DNA of 64,000 bases from Prinsepia uniflora (lineage: Eukaryota > Streptophyta > Magnoliopsida > Rosales > Rosaceae). Numbering within the stretch: the first letter of the stretch is position 1; each line of letters opens with the position of its first letter. The stretch spans positions 81,713,628-81,777,627 of the forward strand of contig CM064862.1 in NCBI GenBank assembly GCA_032719365.1, read 5' to 3'. A program made the position numbers and the translations under genes. Of this stretch, positions 11,913 through 22,648 are shown piece after piece. The notes beneath the pieces are model-generated. The model was not told the origin of the DNA. It worked only from the letters and a program-made list of their open reading frames with translations, and searched no databases.

Positions 11913-13431
11913 TAATAAGGTCACAAAAGACCCACTCACAATATTGTCCTGCTACTTAATCAACGTCTAAAACCTGTCCGGATGCTATATCACGGTCTTT
12001 GACCTATCCAAACACATCCAAAGATCACTAATGGTCTCTACAAACCCATATCTAAAACCTAGGAACAATGTCAGCTCGAAAACGCATCCCGAACATGTTT
12101 CTTGAGGTAATAAACTCCATTTTAACCCATCAAATGATCTCCGATCGACCCAAAATCACCACCATTGGATCTGAATCGTCGAAACCATTAAAATGGCACT
12201 GGTCCTACCTCGAAAAATGTGCACATGCACCCCCACACGCGGGTCAAAGTCGCAGTAAACGCTAACGCCATGTCAACATTCAAAGTCAACACTGACATCA
12301 TTGCTGACTGTGTCAGACTGACAAGTACCACGTGTCAGCTGCGAGTTGGTCCACGTCACTGACATGTTAGTAATACGTGGCATCCACTAATTGGGCCATG
12401 TCACTGACATGTTAGTGCTGACTGTGCACTGACATGTGACACGTGTCCTTCCTTCACTGGGCCATGTCACCTGACATCTGACAGGGTGATGACGTCATCT
12501 TCCCTGTCCTCTCGATGGATCTGCTATTTGAGTCGCACAGACCAGCGACCCGACCCGATTCCAAAACCCTGATCCTTCAACCGTTTTCGATCAGGTTTCT
12601 TCCTATGCACTCATCTCGACCTAACTAAAAGATCTGTGTGATCAAAAGTAGAAAAAACGAACTAAAAGCTATTTGAAATCTGATGAACAATAGGCCGTGA
12701 TTTTCAACCGCCAATATCTCTCAGCTCCGATCACCAAAACTCTTCCAACCAAGCCCATTGAAATCGTCTCAGTTCCTAGAATCTGTTAGGGGCCATTAGA
12801 TCGATCAACATACGTCCAAAAATAAACTTCCATTTTTGATCCAAAGTGTGTGTTTCGGCTTACCTTCTTGTCGTGTCCACCGCCGTGTGCCACCATCGTG
12901 ACAGCCTCGCCGTCAGCTCCCTCAAGTCGCACACTCTCACTTAGGCACTCAAAGGTCAGAGAAATGATGATGAAGTAGGGTGGTGAGGTTATGGAGTGTT
13001 TGTGTGTTTTAGTCCTTCAAGGGTTAAAGAGAAAATGATAATGAAGAATGAATGAAATGGGTGAGTCTAGAACCCTAAACTGATCCAAGTGCATGGGGAA
13101 ACCCACCAATGGGATGAGTGACACTTGTCACTCATCCAAGGGTCCCACTAAGTTGTCCTTATCCAATTAGAATTAGCCAAGTGTAACATTCTCGGGATTC
13201 TATGAATAGTGTCATTTTCGCGTTCTTGACCATAACTTTCCCGTTCGGACTCTGATTCCGTCGTGCCACCTGTTTACGGACTCGTGACATCCCGATCTAT
13301 ATCACAGTCATAGGTTAAAATCCAAAATATAGTTGAATCAAAAGTCAACAATTCTTCCCCACTAGGGGCAAAATGGTCATTTTACATTACAAGCTAATCT
13401 TTACCAAAACGTAAAAGTCTGAGGTGTTACA

Positions 13432-14029
13432 AGGCAAACCCTAATTGAGAAATCCTAACCTTCTCCAAGCACCAAATTTGGGACCTCAGGCCCCAAAAAA
13501 CTAATTCTTGATCCCCATGTGTTATCGTCCTCGTTGAGCTTCAACCTTGACGAATTCCTGATTTCCACTCAGCAAACTTAAGCTCAAACCCAAATTTGAT
13601 AATGATACCTCCATGTATGAATCTAAGATTTATGGCCACAATCAACGCCAGCTGGCACCTGCATCGCCACGCCTCCGCCCATCTTCATCTCCATCTACAT
13701 CGCGATTTGCGAGTCATTTTTCCTCCCTACGAGTCGACGATGGATCCATTGTGAGTCTGCCAAGTGTCCTTCGCGAGTCTATAAAGCCTCCTCCGTCGAT
13801 CTCTTCCATGAAGTATTGTAGTCTCGTCCATCAATCTCCTCTGTGAAAACTTGTCCATCGATCTCCTCCGCGAAGACCTTCTTCGTCCATCGCCCGACTC
13901 CCTTACTCATCTGTCTCGAGTCTCTCTAGAAATTGAAAGTTGAGAAAAACGAATGAAAAACACAAGCGGGAAGACGACAAGAGTTAGAGGGAAATGAAAA
14001 TTTTTCATCTAGGCACTTTTCATTTTTAC
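13432..14029. other. Unassigned sequence right of element B
   Basis: No gene recognised. About 13740-13910 contains several loose copies of a CGATCTCCTCCGYGAAGAC-like phrase, a degraded short tandem repeat. A 77-codon open frame at 13613-13846 is low-complexity (Ser/Pro-rich) and looks like chance. Confidence 0.4.
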
Positions 14030-14217
14030 GACAGATTTTGGTACCCTCGTATATAAACAGTATTTGTGACATTTAACATGCTAATTGCGACATGACTTAA
14101 AGTTATGTAGCAAATGTTTCTGTGCAACTAATTTTCCGTGTAAATTTTTGGCCTTTTACATGGTGAGTGTGCTCTGTCGCAAAACAAATGTCGCAAATAG
14201 ACAATTTTCTTATAGTG
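14030..14217. mobile_element. CACTA-type transposon end (right terminus)
   Basis: The sequence ends AATTTTCTTATAGTG at about 14217. Its complement, CACTATAAGAAAATT, is the usual terminal inverted repeat start of plant CACTA (En/Spm) elements. Just inside are repeated GTCGCAAA or TTGCGACA motifs near 14080 and 14180-14200, like CACTA subterminal repeats. I do not find the other terminus; it may be deleted or lost under element B. Confidence 0.5.
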
Positions 14218-14820
14218 ATGGATTGGAAATCCAATGGATGATCTGTCATTCATTCATTTCTTGCTTCGGACAAGACACTGAGATGATGATTATATGAATT
14301 TCTGAAGGAAACTTCGGGTTCCCTTTTTCTTTCTAGCATTGCTGAATCTACGAATTTAATGTTTAATTTTAAACAACTAGTTCATTTATAATTTTTAATT
14401 CGTTTATGAATATCTGATTCATTTAAACACATATGATTCTTAAATGAGTACTAAATAAATACTTTGCCATTTAAGCAAACAAATTAATAATATATTAATT
14501 ATTTGAATAAATGCTTCAGGTATAAAATAATGTATACGTTAAACAAATACTTCTGGCAGTATAATTTGATATATTTAAACAAATACTTCTGGTATTGAAA
14601 ATTTAATAATAAATTATGATTCATTATAACATATAAGTACAAATAGCCATCTGATTAGGTACCTTTATTTTTTCATAAAAGTCACTAGTTCAAAACATAT
14701 AAGTACAAATGCAGGCTAACTAGGCTTCAGGCCCTTTTTTTTTTCCCGGTGGACTGATTACTCGCGGGCTTATGTGTGGCCTTCTGGGCCATCTTGGCTG
14801 GGATTGATGGCTTTGGGCTG
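14218..14820. other. AT-rich non-coding stretch with short local repeats
   Basis: No gene is visible. AAACAAATACTTCTGG recurs about 45 bp apart (14545-14595), and ACATATAAGTACAAAT recurs at about 14630 and 14697. Confidence 0.4.
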
Positions 14821-14822
14821 GA

Positions 14823-15405
14823 TGATCATCACATGGTCATCATCATAGCCAGCCTCAATCCAACTCATATCATCATAGGTCAATCATAATGTCATCATCA
14901 TATTTCAATCCATCATCATCATATTCTCAACATAATCCATATCGCATCATTATATAACATATATCATAATGATATATACACCAAATATCATAGCATATAT
15001 CATAGTTATATCATATCATATACTATCATAGTTATAACATTATGTATCACATCACATCATGTCTACCCTCATAGCATATCATCAAATCATCTAATATCAT
15101 CAGCATGCATCATAACATCTATTCATCATGTATATATCATGTGACACCATTATCATATCATGGTCATAATCATATCATATGTACCATTATCACATATTAC
15201 CATCATATCATCGTATTTATCATCACCATACATCATATCATGCCATCTTATCTTGAATCATCTATTAATCATCATATATTCAGGGCATCATCATGCATAC
15301 ATCATTAAAACATCATACCATCATCATATATCATATCATGCCATCATGCCATCATTTCAATAATAACAACATAGCATCATTATAGCATCAAATCATAACA
15401 TGTGA
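14823..15405. repeat. CAT/ATC-rich low-complexity region
   Basis: Nearly 600 bp of degenerate CATCATATCAT-type repeats. Open frames within it (for example 15105-15363) are His/Ile/Ser-rich by-products of the repeat. Confidence 0.9.
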
Positions 15406-15454
15406 CATCGAAGAAACTAGCATGTACTTGATTTTGACCATGATGCACTGAAAA

Positions 15455-15625
15455 GAACAAGATGGCTTCGATCAGGATCCACCGAAGAAACTGCAGGTTG
15501 TTTGGACTGTGTTTCCATGTCGTTTCGATCAAGCTCCACCGAAGGAACTTCAGGTCTTTCAGCCTCGGTTTCCTTATTGCTTCGATTAGGATCCACCGAA
15601 GAAACCTCGGGTCTTTGGTTCGCAC
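15455..15625. repeat. 57-60 bp tandem repeat, about three units
   Basis: The units share TTCGATCAGGATCCACCGAA, recurring at about 15467, 15526 and 15584, followed by GAAACTGCAGGT-like and GTTTCC-containing segments. The period is close to a multiple of three, so two minus-strand frames stay open across the units and give about 19-residue protein repeats, one acidic/serine-rich with SSVDPNRS. It could be a fragment of a repeat-bearing gene or a plain minisatellite; I do not recognise a family. Confidence 0.65.
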
Positions 15626-15629
15626 AATT

Positions 15630-17508
15630 CGCAGTCCATGAATGCGCTGCCACGCCTATTGAAGCATTCATCGGAATCCAAGGCCTTAAGCTATGCCTCT
15701 CCTCCAATTTCACTATTGCAGTCTCAATGAACCAACACTCCCTCTGTCCCCTTTATCTTCTCATCGCGTTCAAAAAATGAAGAGAACGCATACGCTGGTC
15801 AAACACAGTCACTGCCACAATCACTATCATGCCTTTTGGTTCAATTGATTGATGATTCTCGTAGTTTGTCTTCGTCTTCCCGGTGGTTGTCCCCTTTCAT
15901 CGTCAACGAGCATGGACCTATGAATCGAACATGCTAGACATTGTCTGATGGTGATATTTGGGGTCACAGCCGCGCAACTGTCAAGTGTAACATCGAGAAA
16001 AAGTCTTTGTGTGTTCCCCTTGGAAAATCACAACCCACAAGCTCCCATCGAGATACTCAGAGTCGTTCCTCTCAGTTGGGTTGCAGATTATCATCTAATC
16101 ATTCTTTAGATTTGAGGAAGACGATTGGTGGGTGAAGTTCAACGAACTCCTCGCCATCGATCTAGAGATAACCGACTACCCCTTGATTTGGAGAAGACGA
16201 CTTGTTGGACTTCCAATTGAGCTTCGAACAGAACCTTTGGGTTCGCGGTTCGCGTTGTCTGTTTGCGATGGCCATGATCGTGCAATGAAGAAGGAAGATT
16301 TGGCAGATCATCGTCTCGGTCATGGATTTTGTTTGTGAAGGGCATTCGACAGAGAGGAATTTGGGAAAAAATGGGAATTAGGGATTTGAAATCACTCGAT
16401 TTTAACCAAGGTCAAAGGGGAAGGTCAAAATGTTTTCTTTGATCTTCACCCACGAAAAACAAAAGTACTGAAAACTATTTTCTCTATGAACAAACGACCA
16501 AAATCAAAACGTTTTGGATTTTTGGAATTTTGCTCAGCAGATTAGAGTCGTGTTGATAACGTGTTGTGAAATAAATTCAGAACTATACATTAATCAATAT
16601 ACATAATCCTTAAATAGAAATAGAATTAGAGTTTAGTATATTGAACAAAGACCTATCTACTATTTCACTAATGACTAAATACACTTCGTACCTTTACATG
16701 AATAGCTACATCATATATTATTTACAACAATAAAATAAATAAATAAACAAGATGAAAAACAGCAAAAAAAAAAGGAAAAAAAACAAAGGATAACAAGAAA
16801 AAAAAAAAAGGAAGAATGAAAAAGTAAAAAGATGAAGAAAAAAATAAGAATTATGAAAAAAAAATTGAATACAAAAAAAGACATATTTTTATGTGGAGAG
16901 AAGTTAGAAAACGTCAAATGGATCTAGTTCAGTTGATTTTAGCATTGACTTATAGACAATTGATCTCAAATTCGAACCCGGATGATATATTGTATAAAAA
17001 ATTTCTAAAATTCTCCCATCCCCTCTATTAAAAAAAAGCTAGATAACCAAATTCACTCAATTTACAACTTATAGAAGGTATTTGAAATTCACAACTTTAA
17101 ATTTCTCAAATTCCTTGTGGATTCGACCAGCAAAATCAAATCCATTAAATAAATGTTTATGGAAATAGCTGATTTTGGATTTGGAGACCCAGATCCAAAT
17201 TTAAATCCATGCTTATTCAAACGGGCCTTTAGTCGATAATGTTGCCAAGAAAGGAATTGACAAATAGGCTCTAGCAGAGGATGCTTTCAGCTTTTGCCTC
17301 TAACCTGGCTTTTGACATTGTTTGATCCCATCCATGGAAACTTCACACGGAGAAAAGTGCTTAAATTTATGTTCTCATGAGTCATAATTTGTATTACAAA
17401 ATATTCCAAAAATTATTATTCCATAATACTACTAATAATGAAGAGGGTTATCCTTGTTTTTGCTTGCTTACTTGAATAACTGTATTGCCCTTGGAACAAT
17501 TTCAAGAT
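15630..17508. other. Intergenic region, no gene recognised
   Basis: 15780-16350 is of mixed composition with short open frames on both strands that I cannot assign. 16560-17210 is AT-rich with A-rich tracts (16740-16870), whose complement creates a spurious Phe-rich frame. Nothing convincing. Confidence 0.4.
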
Positions 17509-20307
17509 TCATACTCTCCTCTGCCTTTGATTTATGTGAATATGTCTTCGGTGAGGACCAATTCTCTCCTCCAGCTGAGGGAATATCTTGACAAGGATAT
17601 CATACATGGCTTTGTAATACCATTTACTCCATGTCTTGAAAAAGATAAGTGACCCAATGGCGAATCCAAAGCCAAATGTAAACCCAATTTCGACACTGAT
17701 CAGACCCCAGTCAATCTCATGCTGTTCAGAATTTGGCGGCGGGACTGGTGACAATCCTGCATTTATATCAACTGTAAAAGGAGGCCCCGTCAATCCTTCA
17801 TTACCTGCAAAGGAAGACGGTGGAAAAGTTGAAAACTAGGTGCTGGTTGGGATCCTTCCGGTCAGTTGATTATGTGACAGATTCAAGAATGAAAGGTAAG
17901 TAAGCTTTGTATTTGACCACTGAAATTATTGTGAGCTAGGTCAATAATTTGTAGCATTGGCCAGGTGCCATAGGTCTTGGGACATCCAATGCGCCCGTAA
18001 AATTTGTTCGATCGCAATATGAGGACACGTAAAATGGGCATTGTATTCAACAAGCGTGGAAAGGTACCACTTATCGGATTGTTTCCCAGGTTTAGAACTT
18101 CTAACGATCTGCAATTGCCTAAAGATTTCGGAAGTTCGCCATCTATCTGATTTCCACTGAGGTCTAGGATTTTTAAACTGCAATATCGAGGAAATTTATC
18201 AGGAATAGGACCAGAAAGGTTGTTTTTCCTTAAATTGAGTACTACAGGATTCCTCCAGCTTATTGCAGTCAAGCACGGGGAATTATGCCACTCAAAGAAT
18301 TGCTGGACAGATCAAGAACTTGAAGGTATGACGCATTGCATAGTGATCTCGGTATGATACCATGGAAGTTATTACTTGAAAGAGACAAGAACTTAGTGAA
18401 ACAAAGGAAATCACCGATGTTAGGAGGTATGCTAGAGCTGAAATTGTTTCTCGAGAAATCCAGATAGGTGGCAAATGGTGGAAAAATTGGAAGTTGTCCC
18501 TGAACTTGGTTGGAATGAAGGTCAAGCACAGACAAATAAGAAGTAAGATTAAGTGACGTACCTCCGAAAGTTGACAGGGAGTTGCAAGAAAGGTTTAGTT
18601 GACTGAGCTTCCAAATCCAATTGGGTACCTCACCATGGATCTGGTTTTCGGAAAGGTCCAAATGGGTTAAAACAGATTGATTTTTCAAGAAGTTTGGGAA
18701 TGCTCTCAACTTTCCAGAAGCCAATTTCATTGTGGTAAGATGAGGAAAGGAAGAATATGAGGAGTTGGTATCATCGTAAGTAATCAACAAACTGTTGTGT
18801 GAAAGATCAAGATTGGAAAGATTTCTTAAGTGTTGGCCATTGAGAGGAAATAAGCCCAGAAGTTGTTTGAAGAAAGTGAAAGAACCTTAAGCTCTCGGAG
18901 CTTAAAGATTGATACTGGTATTGGCCCTTCCAAATTACTGCTACCCAAATCAAGGGTGTCTACTAAAGAGACATCACCAAATTCGGGCAATTGGCCAGAA
19001 AATTGATTGTTGGAAAGCTGTAGTTCCTGCAGCAGGGGAAGATATAACAAAGACAGTGGAATAATGCCATCAAGTAGATTGTATCGCAAGTCAATATTCA
19101 CCAGATTAGTAAGATTTTCCCACCGAGAGGAAGTTATCTGACCTGTTAGCTGATTGTAAGAAAGATTTATTCTGGTAAGATTCTTGGCCATACTGAAGGA
19201 TGGAACAGAACCATTGAACTTGTTCCTTGAAAAGTCCAAATCAACCATTTGTGTCAGGTCTTCCATTGACGTTGGGATTGGTCCTGTGAAATCGCATCCC
19301 GAAATATCTATTGTGGACAGCATTTTAAGATTGCTGATGGAGTTTGGTAGTGACTGGTCTGAAAAATTTGTTCTTCGAGAACCAGGGACTGAAGAGATCC
19401 ATTTTCTGGAAAATCTGGTAAGGAACCTTGAAGCCCTGGATTAAAGGATAAGTCAATGGTCTGCAGTGTAGATGCATGGAATATCTTCTCTGGCAATCTA
19501 CCAACTAACCCAAAATTTCTAAGTCACAAGGAAGTCAAATTTGTGAAATTTGAGAAAAATTCTGGAACTTGAGTAGACAAATTGTTGTTATCTAGGTGTA
19601 TAACAGAGGGGAAATGAAGCTTCAGTAAGGAAGAATCTATAGGGCCGGAAAGATCACAACTGGACAAGCTTAGCACTCTCAGGTTTGGAAGTGAAAATGA
19701 TATGGATTGGCACCAATCAGACCCATGTGCTGATATTTTGGCACCATCAAGATGTAACTCTCTAAGCTCTGTCAGGTTCTGAATCAAAATGCATAAATTT
19801 GGGATTTCAAGTGATAATGCGTGACTGTCACCGAAGTAAAAGTTAGAAACTTCCAGCATAACCAACCTTGTCAACCGAGAAATCTCAATGGGAATTTTCC
19901 CGGAGAAAGCACTGCAGCACAAATTTAGTAACCTCAAATTTGCAAGCTTTCCAAATGCAGATGGAATTCGAGAGCCATAAACAAATGCGTTAATGCTAAA
20001 TTGAGGCTTTGAAGATGTTGAAGGTTGAAGAGGCTGCTTGAATTGTCAACTCCACCTGAGATGGATTCTCCGCTGATGTCAAGACTGACAACAAATCAAC
20101 ACCAACCCAGGAACAGTAGTCAGTACTTGAAGTCCATGATATAAGCTTCGAGGAAGCAGAAGAATCAAATACAAGATTTTTCTTCAAATGAAGCAACGAA
20201 ACTTTCGGGTCTTCAACACATTGGCTGTTAACTGGGATGACATTAAGACATAGGTGGATCAACGCGATGGTCACTAAAAATAGAAAGAAATGGTGAAAGG
20301 TTTTCAT
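17509..20307 (-). pseudogene. Receptor-like LRR protein (RLP, Cf/Ve1-like), disrupted
   Basis: The reading starts at ATG 20307 with a signal peptide (FLFLVTIALIHLCLNVIPVNS), then an LRR N-cap (CVEDPKVSLLHLKKNL, SWTSSTDYCSWVGV). Many extracellular LRRs of LxxLxLxxNxLxGxIP type follow, then an acidic juxtamembrane part, one membrane segment (FGFGFAIGSLIFF) and a short basic tail (stop at 17509-17511). This is the layout of plant receptor-like proteins that lack a kinase and act with SOBIR1/BAK1-type partners in immunity or development. The reading jumps frame at least five times (near 20070, 19960, 19510, 19310 and 18270), and stops such as the one before FSTFPPSSF are present. The stretch between NNFSGQI (about 17900) and LTYLSFLNLSHNQL appears to have lost some 200 residues (the island domain and following LRRs) compared with the family. 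It is not expressed as a full receptor. Confidence 0.88.
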
Positions 20308-20999
20308 CCTGAATAAACTTTTAGAGAGTTTTGGGGAAACTAAGGTGTACAGTTTTAATGGATGTGGTGGAGGCTTTAATCTTGGGGAAAAAAGCTCTAT
20401 TAGATTTTTTCTTTTTAGCTTGACTTTGAAGTCTTATAGCGACATAAATAGGTTTGCTTGACTCAGAAACGGGAAAATGGTGTGGAGCTGCAATTTAAAT
20501 GAGGACTGGGACTTGGCGTCAATTTAAATAGTTTCAACCTTATAAAAAATTAATAGCTATTTCTCTGCTGCTCTTTCCTGGAAAGTATAGATATAATCTC
20601 GTTCTTATGTAAGAATCAGCACCTTTCATTACCCCCAAAAAAGGAAAAAAAAAAAAAAAAAAGGAAAAAATTAGCACCTCCATTTACATATTTTTGCTGT
20701 GAGTCCATCGTGTTATATGTCACCATAAATCGCATGTAAAATGGTAATGAAAGTCACAGGTTAGGCTTTTGCTATGTCAATATGAACTGAAGCTAATTTG
20801 TATATTTTCCTTCCCTATATATCCACGTTTCTGATTTCTTAGCATTTGTCAAGGACAAAACGAGTTCAATGAATAAACACGGACCAATTTTTGGATCGGG
20901 GACAATTCTAAGCATATGGAAAGTACCAGACACTGGAAAGAGAAGTTTGCAGTGGACATGGATATGAATGAAACAGAAAAAAGGTACGCCTTTTCCAAA
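20308..20999. other. RLP upstream region and intergenic sequence
   Basis: 20308-20520 is the 5' flank of the RLP pseudogene and is duplicated at 21336-21560. It is followed by a poly-A tract (20641-20664) and AT-rich sequence. No TATA box is certain. Confidence 0.4.
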
Positions 21000-21560
21000 A
21001 GCTGCATTTTCCAAAATGTGTTAAATGCAAAATTGAGGCTTTGAAGATGTTGAAGGTTGAAGAGGCTACTTGAATTGTCAACTCCACCTGAGATAGATTC
21101 TTGGCAGATGTCAAGACCGACAACACGTCCATCAGCGCAAGTAACACCGACCCAAGAACAGCAGTCAGAACTTGGAAGTCCATGATGGAAAAAGTAGAAG
21201 AATCAAAGACAAGGTCTTTCTTCAAATGAAGCAATTGGTCTTCAACACATTGGCTGCGGACTGGGATGACATTGACACAGAGGTGGATCTACTCAATGGT
21301 CGCCAAACATAGAAAGAAATGGAAAAAAGTTTTCATCCTGGATAAAATTTTAGAGAGTTTTAGGGAAGCTGAGGTGTAATGGATGTGGTGGTGGCTTTAA
21401 TCTTGTGGAAAAGGCCTCCACAAGATATGTCCGTCTTCGTTGTTAGCTTGACTTTCAAGTGTTAGACCCATAAAAATAAGTTTGCTCGACTCTAAGGTAA
21501 TTAATAAAACAGGGAAGAATGGGATCGAGCTACATTCTAGATGAAGACTGGGACTTGCCT
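21000..21560 (-). pseudogene. Duplicated promoter and N-terminal fragment of the RLP gene
   Basis: Minus-strand sequence from about 21335 repeats the start of the RLP pseudogene: ATGAAAACTTT, a signal-peptide region (with a stop), LLHLKKDLVFDSS, then an LRR N-cap and SISGGVDNSSSLFNLQHLQS in one frame. It stops after about 110 codons, at about 21000. The 5' flank to about 21560 also matches the flank of the full copy at 20308-20520. This copy keeps a GVTCADGRVVGLDI-like segment that is deleted in the longer copy, so it preserves the older state at that point. It is non-coding overall. Confidence 0.8.
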
Positions 21561-21933
21561 CGTTAAAAACCCTTATCCGATAAAACCCTGTGGAAAAAAC
21601 CTTGGCATAATAAAAAGAATGCAACACTTTTGAGGCGGTTATAAATTTGAAATCGTTTCTTAATAATCCATCCTACGGTTATGGGAGGCCTACCTGAGAA
21701 CATGACGGCCAACAACCGCCACAAGCCTCTCCCAACTACCTCAAAGAACACAAATTAATGCAACTGGCGTTTGATAGCCAAATTTTCTGAACCAACTCAA
21801 CTCTTGCACTAAAATTGGTAATATACATACAAACGTGCAGAAGCAGTACCGAAGAAGGATAGCAGCAAGAAAAAATCCAGATCGTGAGATATAGATTATT
21901 TGGTGTGTTCCCAAATTCAGAATATTTGAGATT

Positions 21934-22566
21934 TCATAAAAAGTCGATGAAATTGTTAACAAAACAAAGATAAAATCTGAATATGGTGCAAGCATTATGC
22001 AAGAGAGTAAGAAAATTCAAGCCGAACAAACCAGCAATAAAAAAGAATTTAAGATCATCAGAGGATAAGAAATAACCCATCTTCTTGGCTGTAGACTGAA
22101 GTGAGGCGGCCACCTCCGAAATCTTCACATAACCCATCTTCTCGGTCTCGACCTCACCCGAAGCACAACGAATTGAAAAAGAAGAAAGATATATCCACTT
22201 TGGGGGAATCATAATCATGTAGGAAAGAGGTTCTCTAATCACTACAGAATTATAGAACTGATTGATTGATTGTTTTGCTTGTTTTTTGGAATACCATAGA
22301 ATTGAATAGAAATTCTTAGAAATTTCGAATGTGGATGTTAGTGGGCCAGTTCTAACATCGTGGAATATGCAAAGGCCCATCATTGCAGTTAGTGAACTGC
22401 CTACAGTTTTTAGGCTTGATGTGGATAGCCAACTGGGCTTATAACATGCTTTTTCAAACCCTTCACGATGAAACAAAACCAGCCCAAATATGTTTAACAT
22501 AATCGGGTCCGGGTCAACGCTCGAACAGAAACCCGAGGCAAACTTAACCCGAGGAAATAGGCGCAC
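21934..22566 (-). CDS. Hypothetical 210-residue open frame, membrane segment near C-terminus
   Basis: A single open frame runs away from the bHLH140-like gene, sharing its upstream region. I do not recognise the product. The last third reads VKISEVAASLQSTAKKMGYF followed by a hydrophobic stretch FFFIAGLFGLNFLTLL, which could be a membrane anchor. The first two thirds look non-coding (mixed composition, no domain). The ATG at 22566 lies only 83 bp from the ATG of the divergent gene, tight for two promoters. It may be chance, or only the C-terminal part may be a real exon. Confidence 0.2.
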   Translation of the reverse strand: MRLFPRVKFASGFCSSVDPDPIMLNIFGLVLFHREGFEKACYKPSWLSTSSLKTVGSSLTAMMGLCIFHDVRTGPLTSTFEISKNFYSILWYSKKQAKQSINQFYNSVVIREPLSYMIMIPPKWIYLSSFSIRCASGEVETEKMGYVKISEVAASLQSTAKKMGYFLSSDDLKFFFIAGLFGLNFLTLLHNACTIFRFYLCFVNNFIDFL

Positions 22567-22648
22567 CGGAAATAGAATTGGAAGCTTCTTCCATACGAGT
22601 GGAAGACGAAACCGTTAATTCGAAAGTGACTGACTCCTCGAACAGAAA

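Larger units (their letters stand above)
11302..13431 (-). repeat. 5' LTR of Ty3/gypsy element B (2.1 kb)
   Basis: On the minus strand it starts TGTAACACCTCAGAC at 13431 and ends GGGTCCTGTCA at 11302, directly before the primer-binding site. It is a diverged relative of the other LTRs: it keeps GTGAGTG near 11650, TGCATGCA near 11728-11738, and CYYAR-loop hairpins at 11882-11912, but its U3 bZIP motif has decayed to TGACAT...ATATCA near 13285. The matching 3' LTR must lie left of the window, beyond element A. Confidence 0.9.

Noticed and set aside
15105..15363. Overlapping 67-codon His/Ile-rich frames
   Set aside because: They are direct translations of a CAT/ATC low-complexity repeat.
16711..16917. 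Phe-rich 68-codon frame with apparent membrane character
   Set aside because: It is the complement of an A-rich tract; no coding signal.
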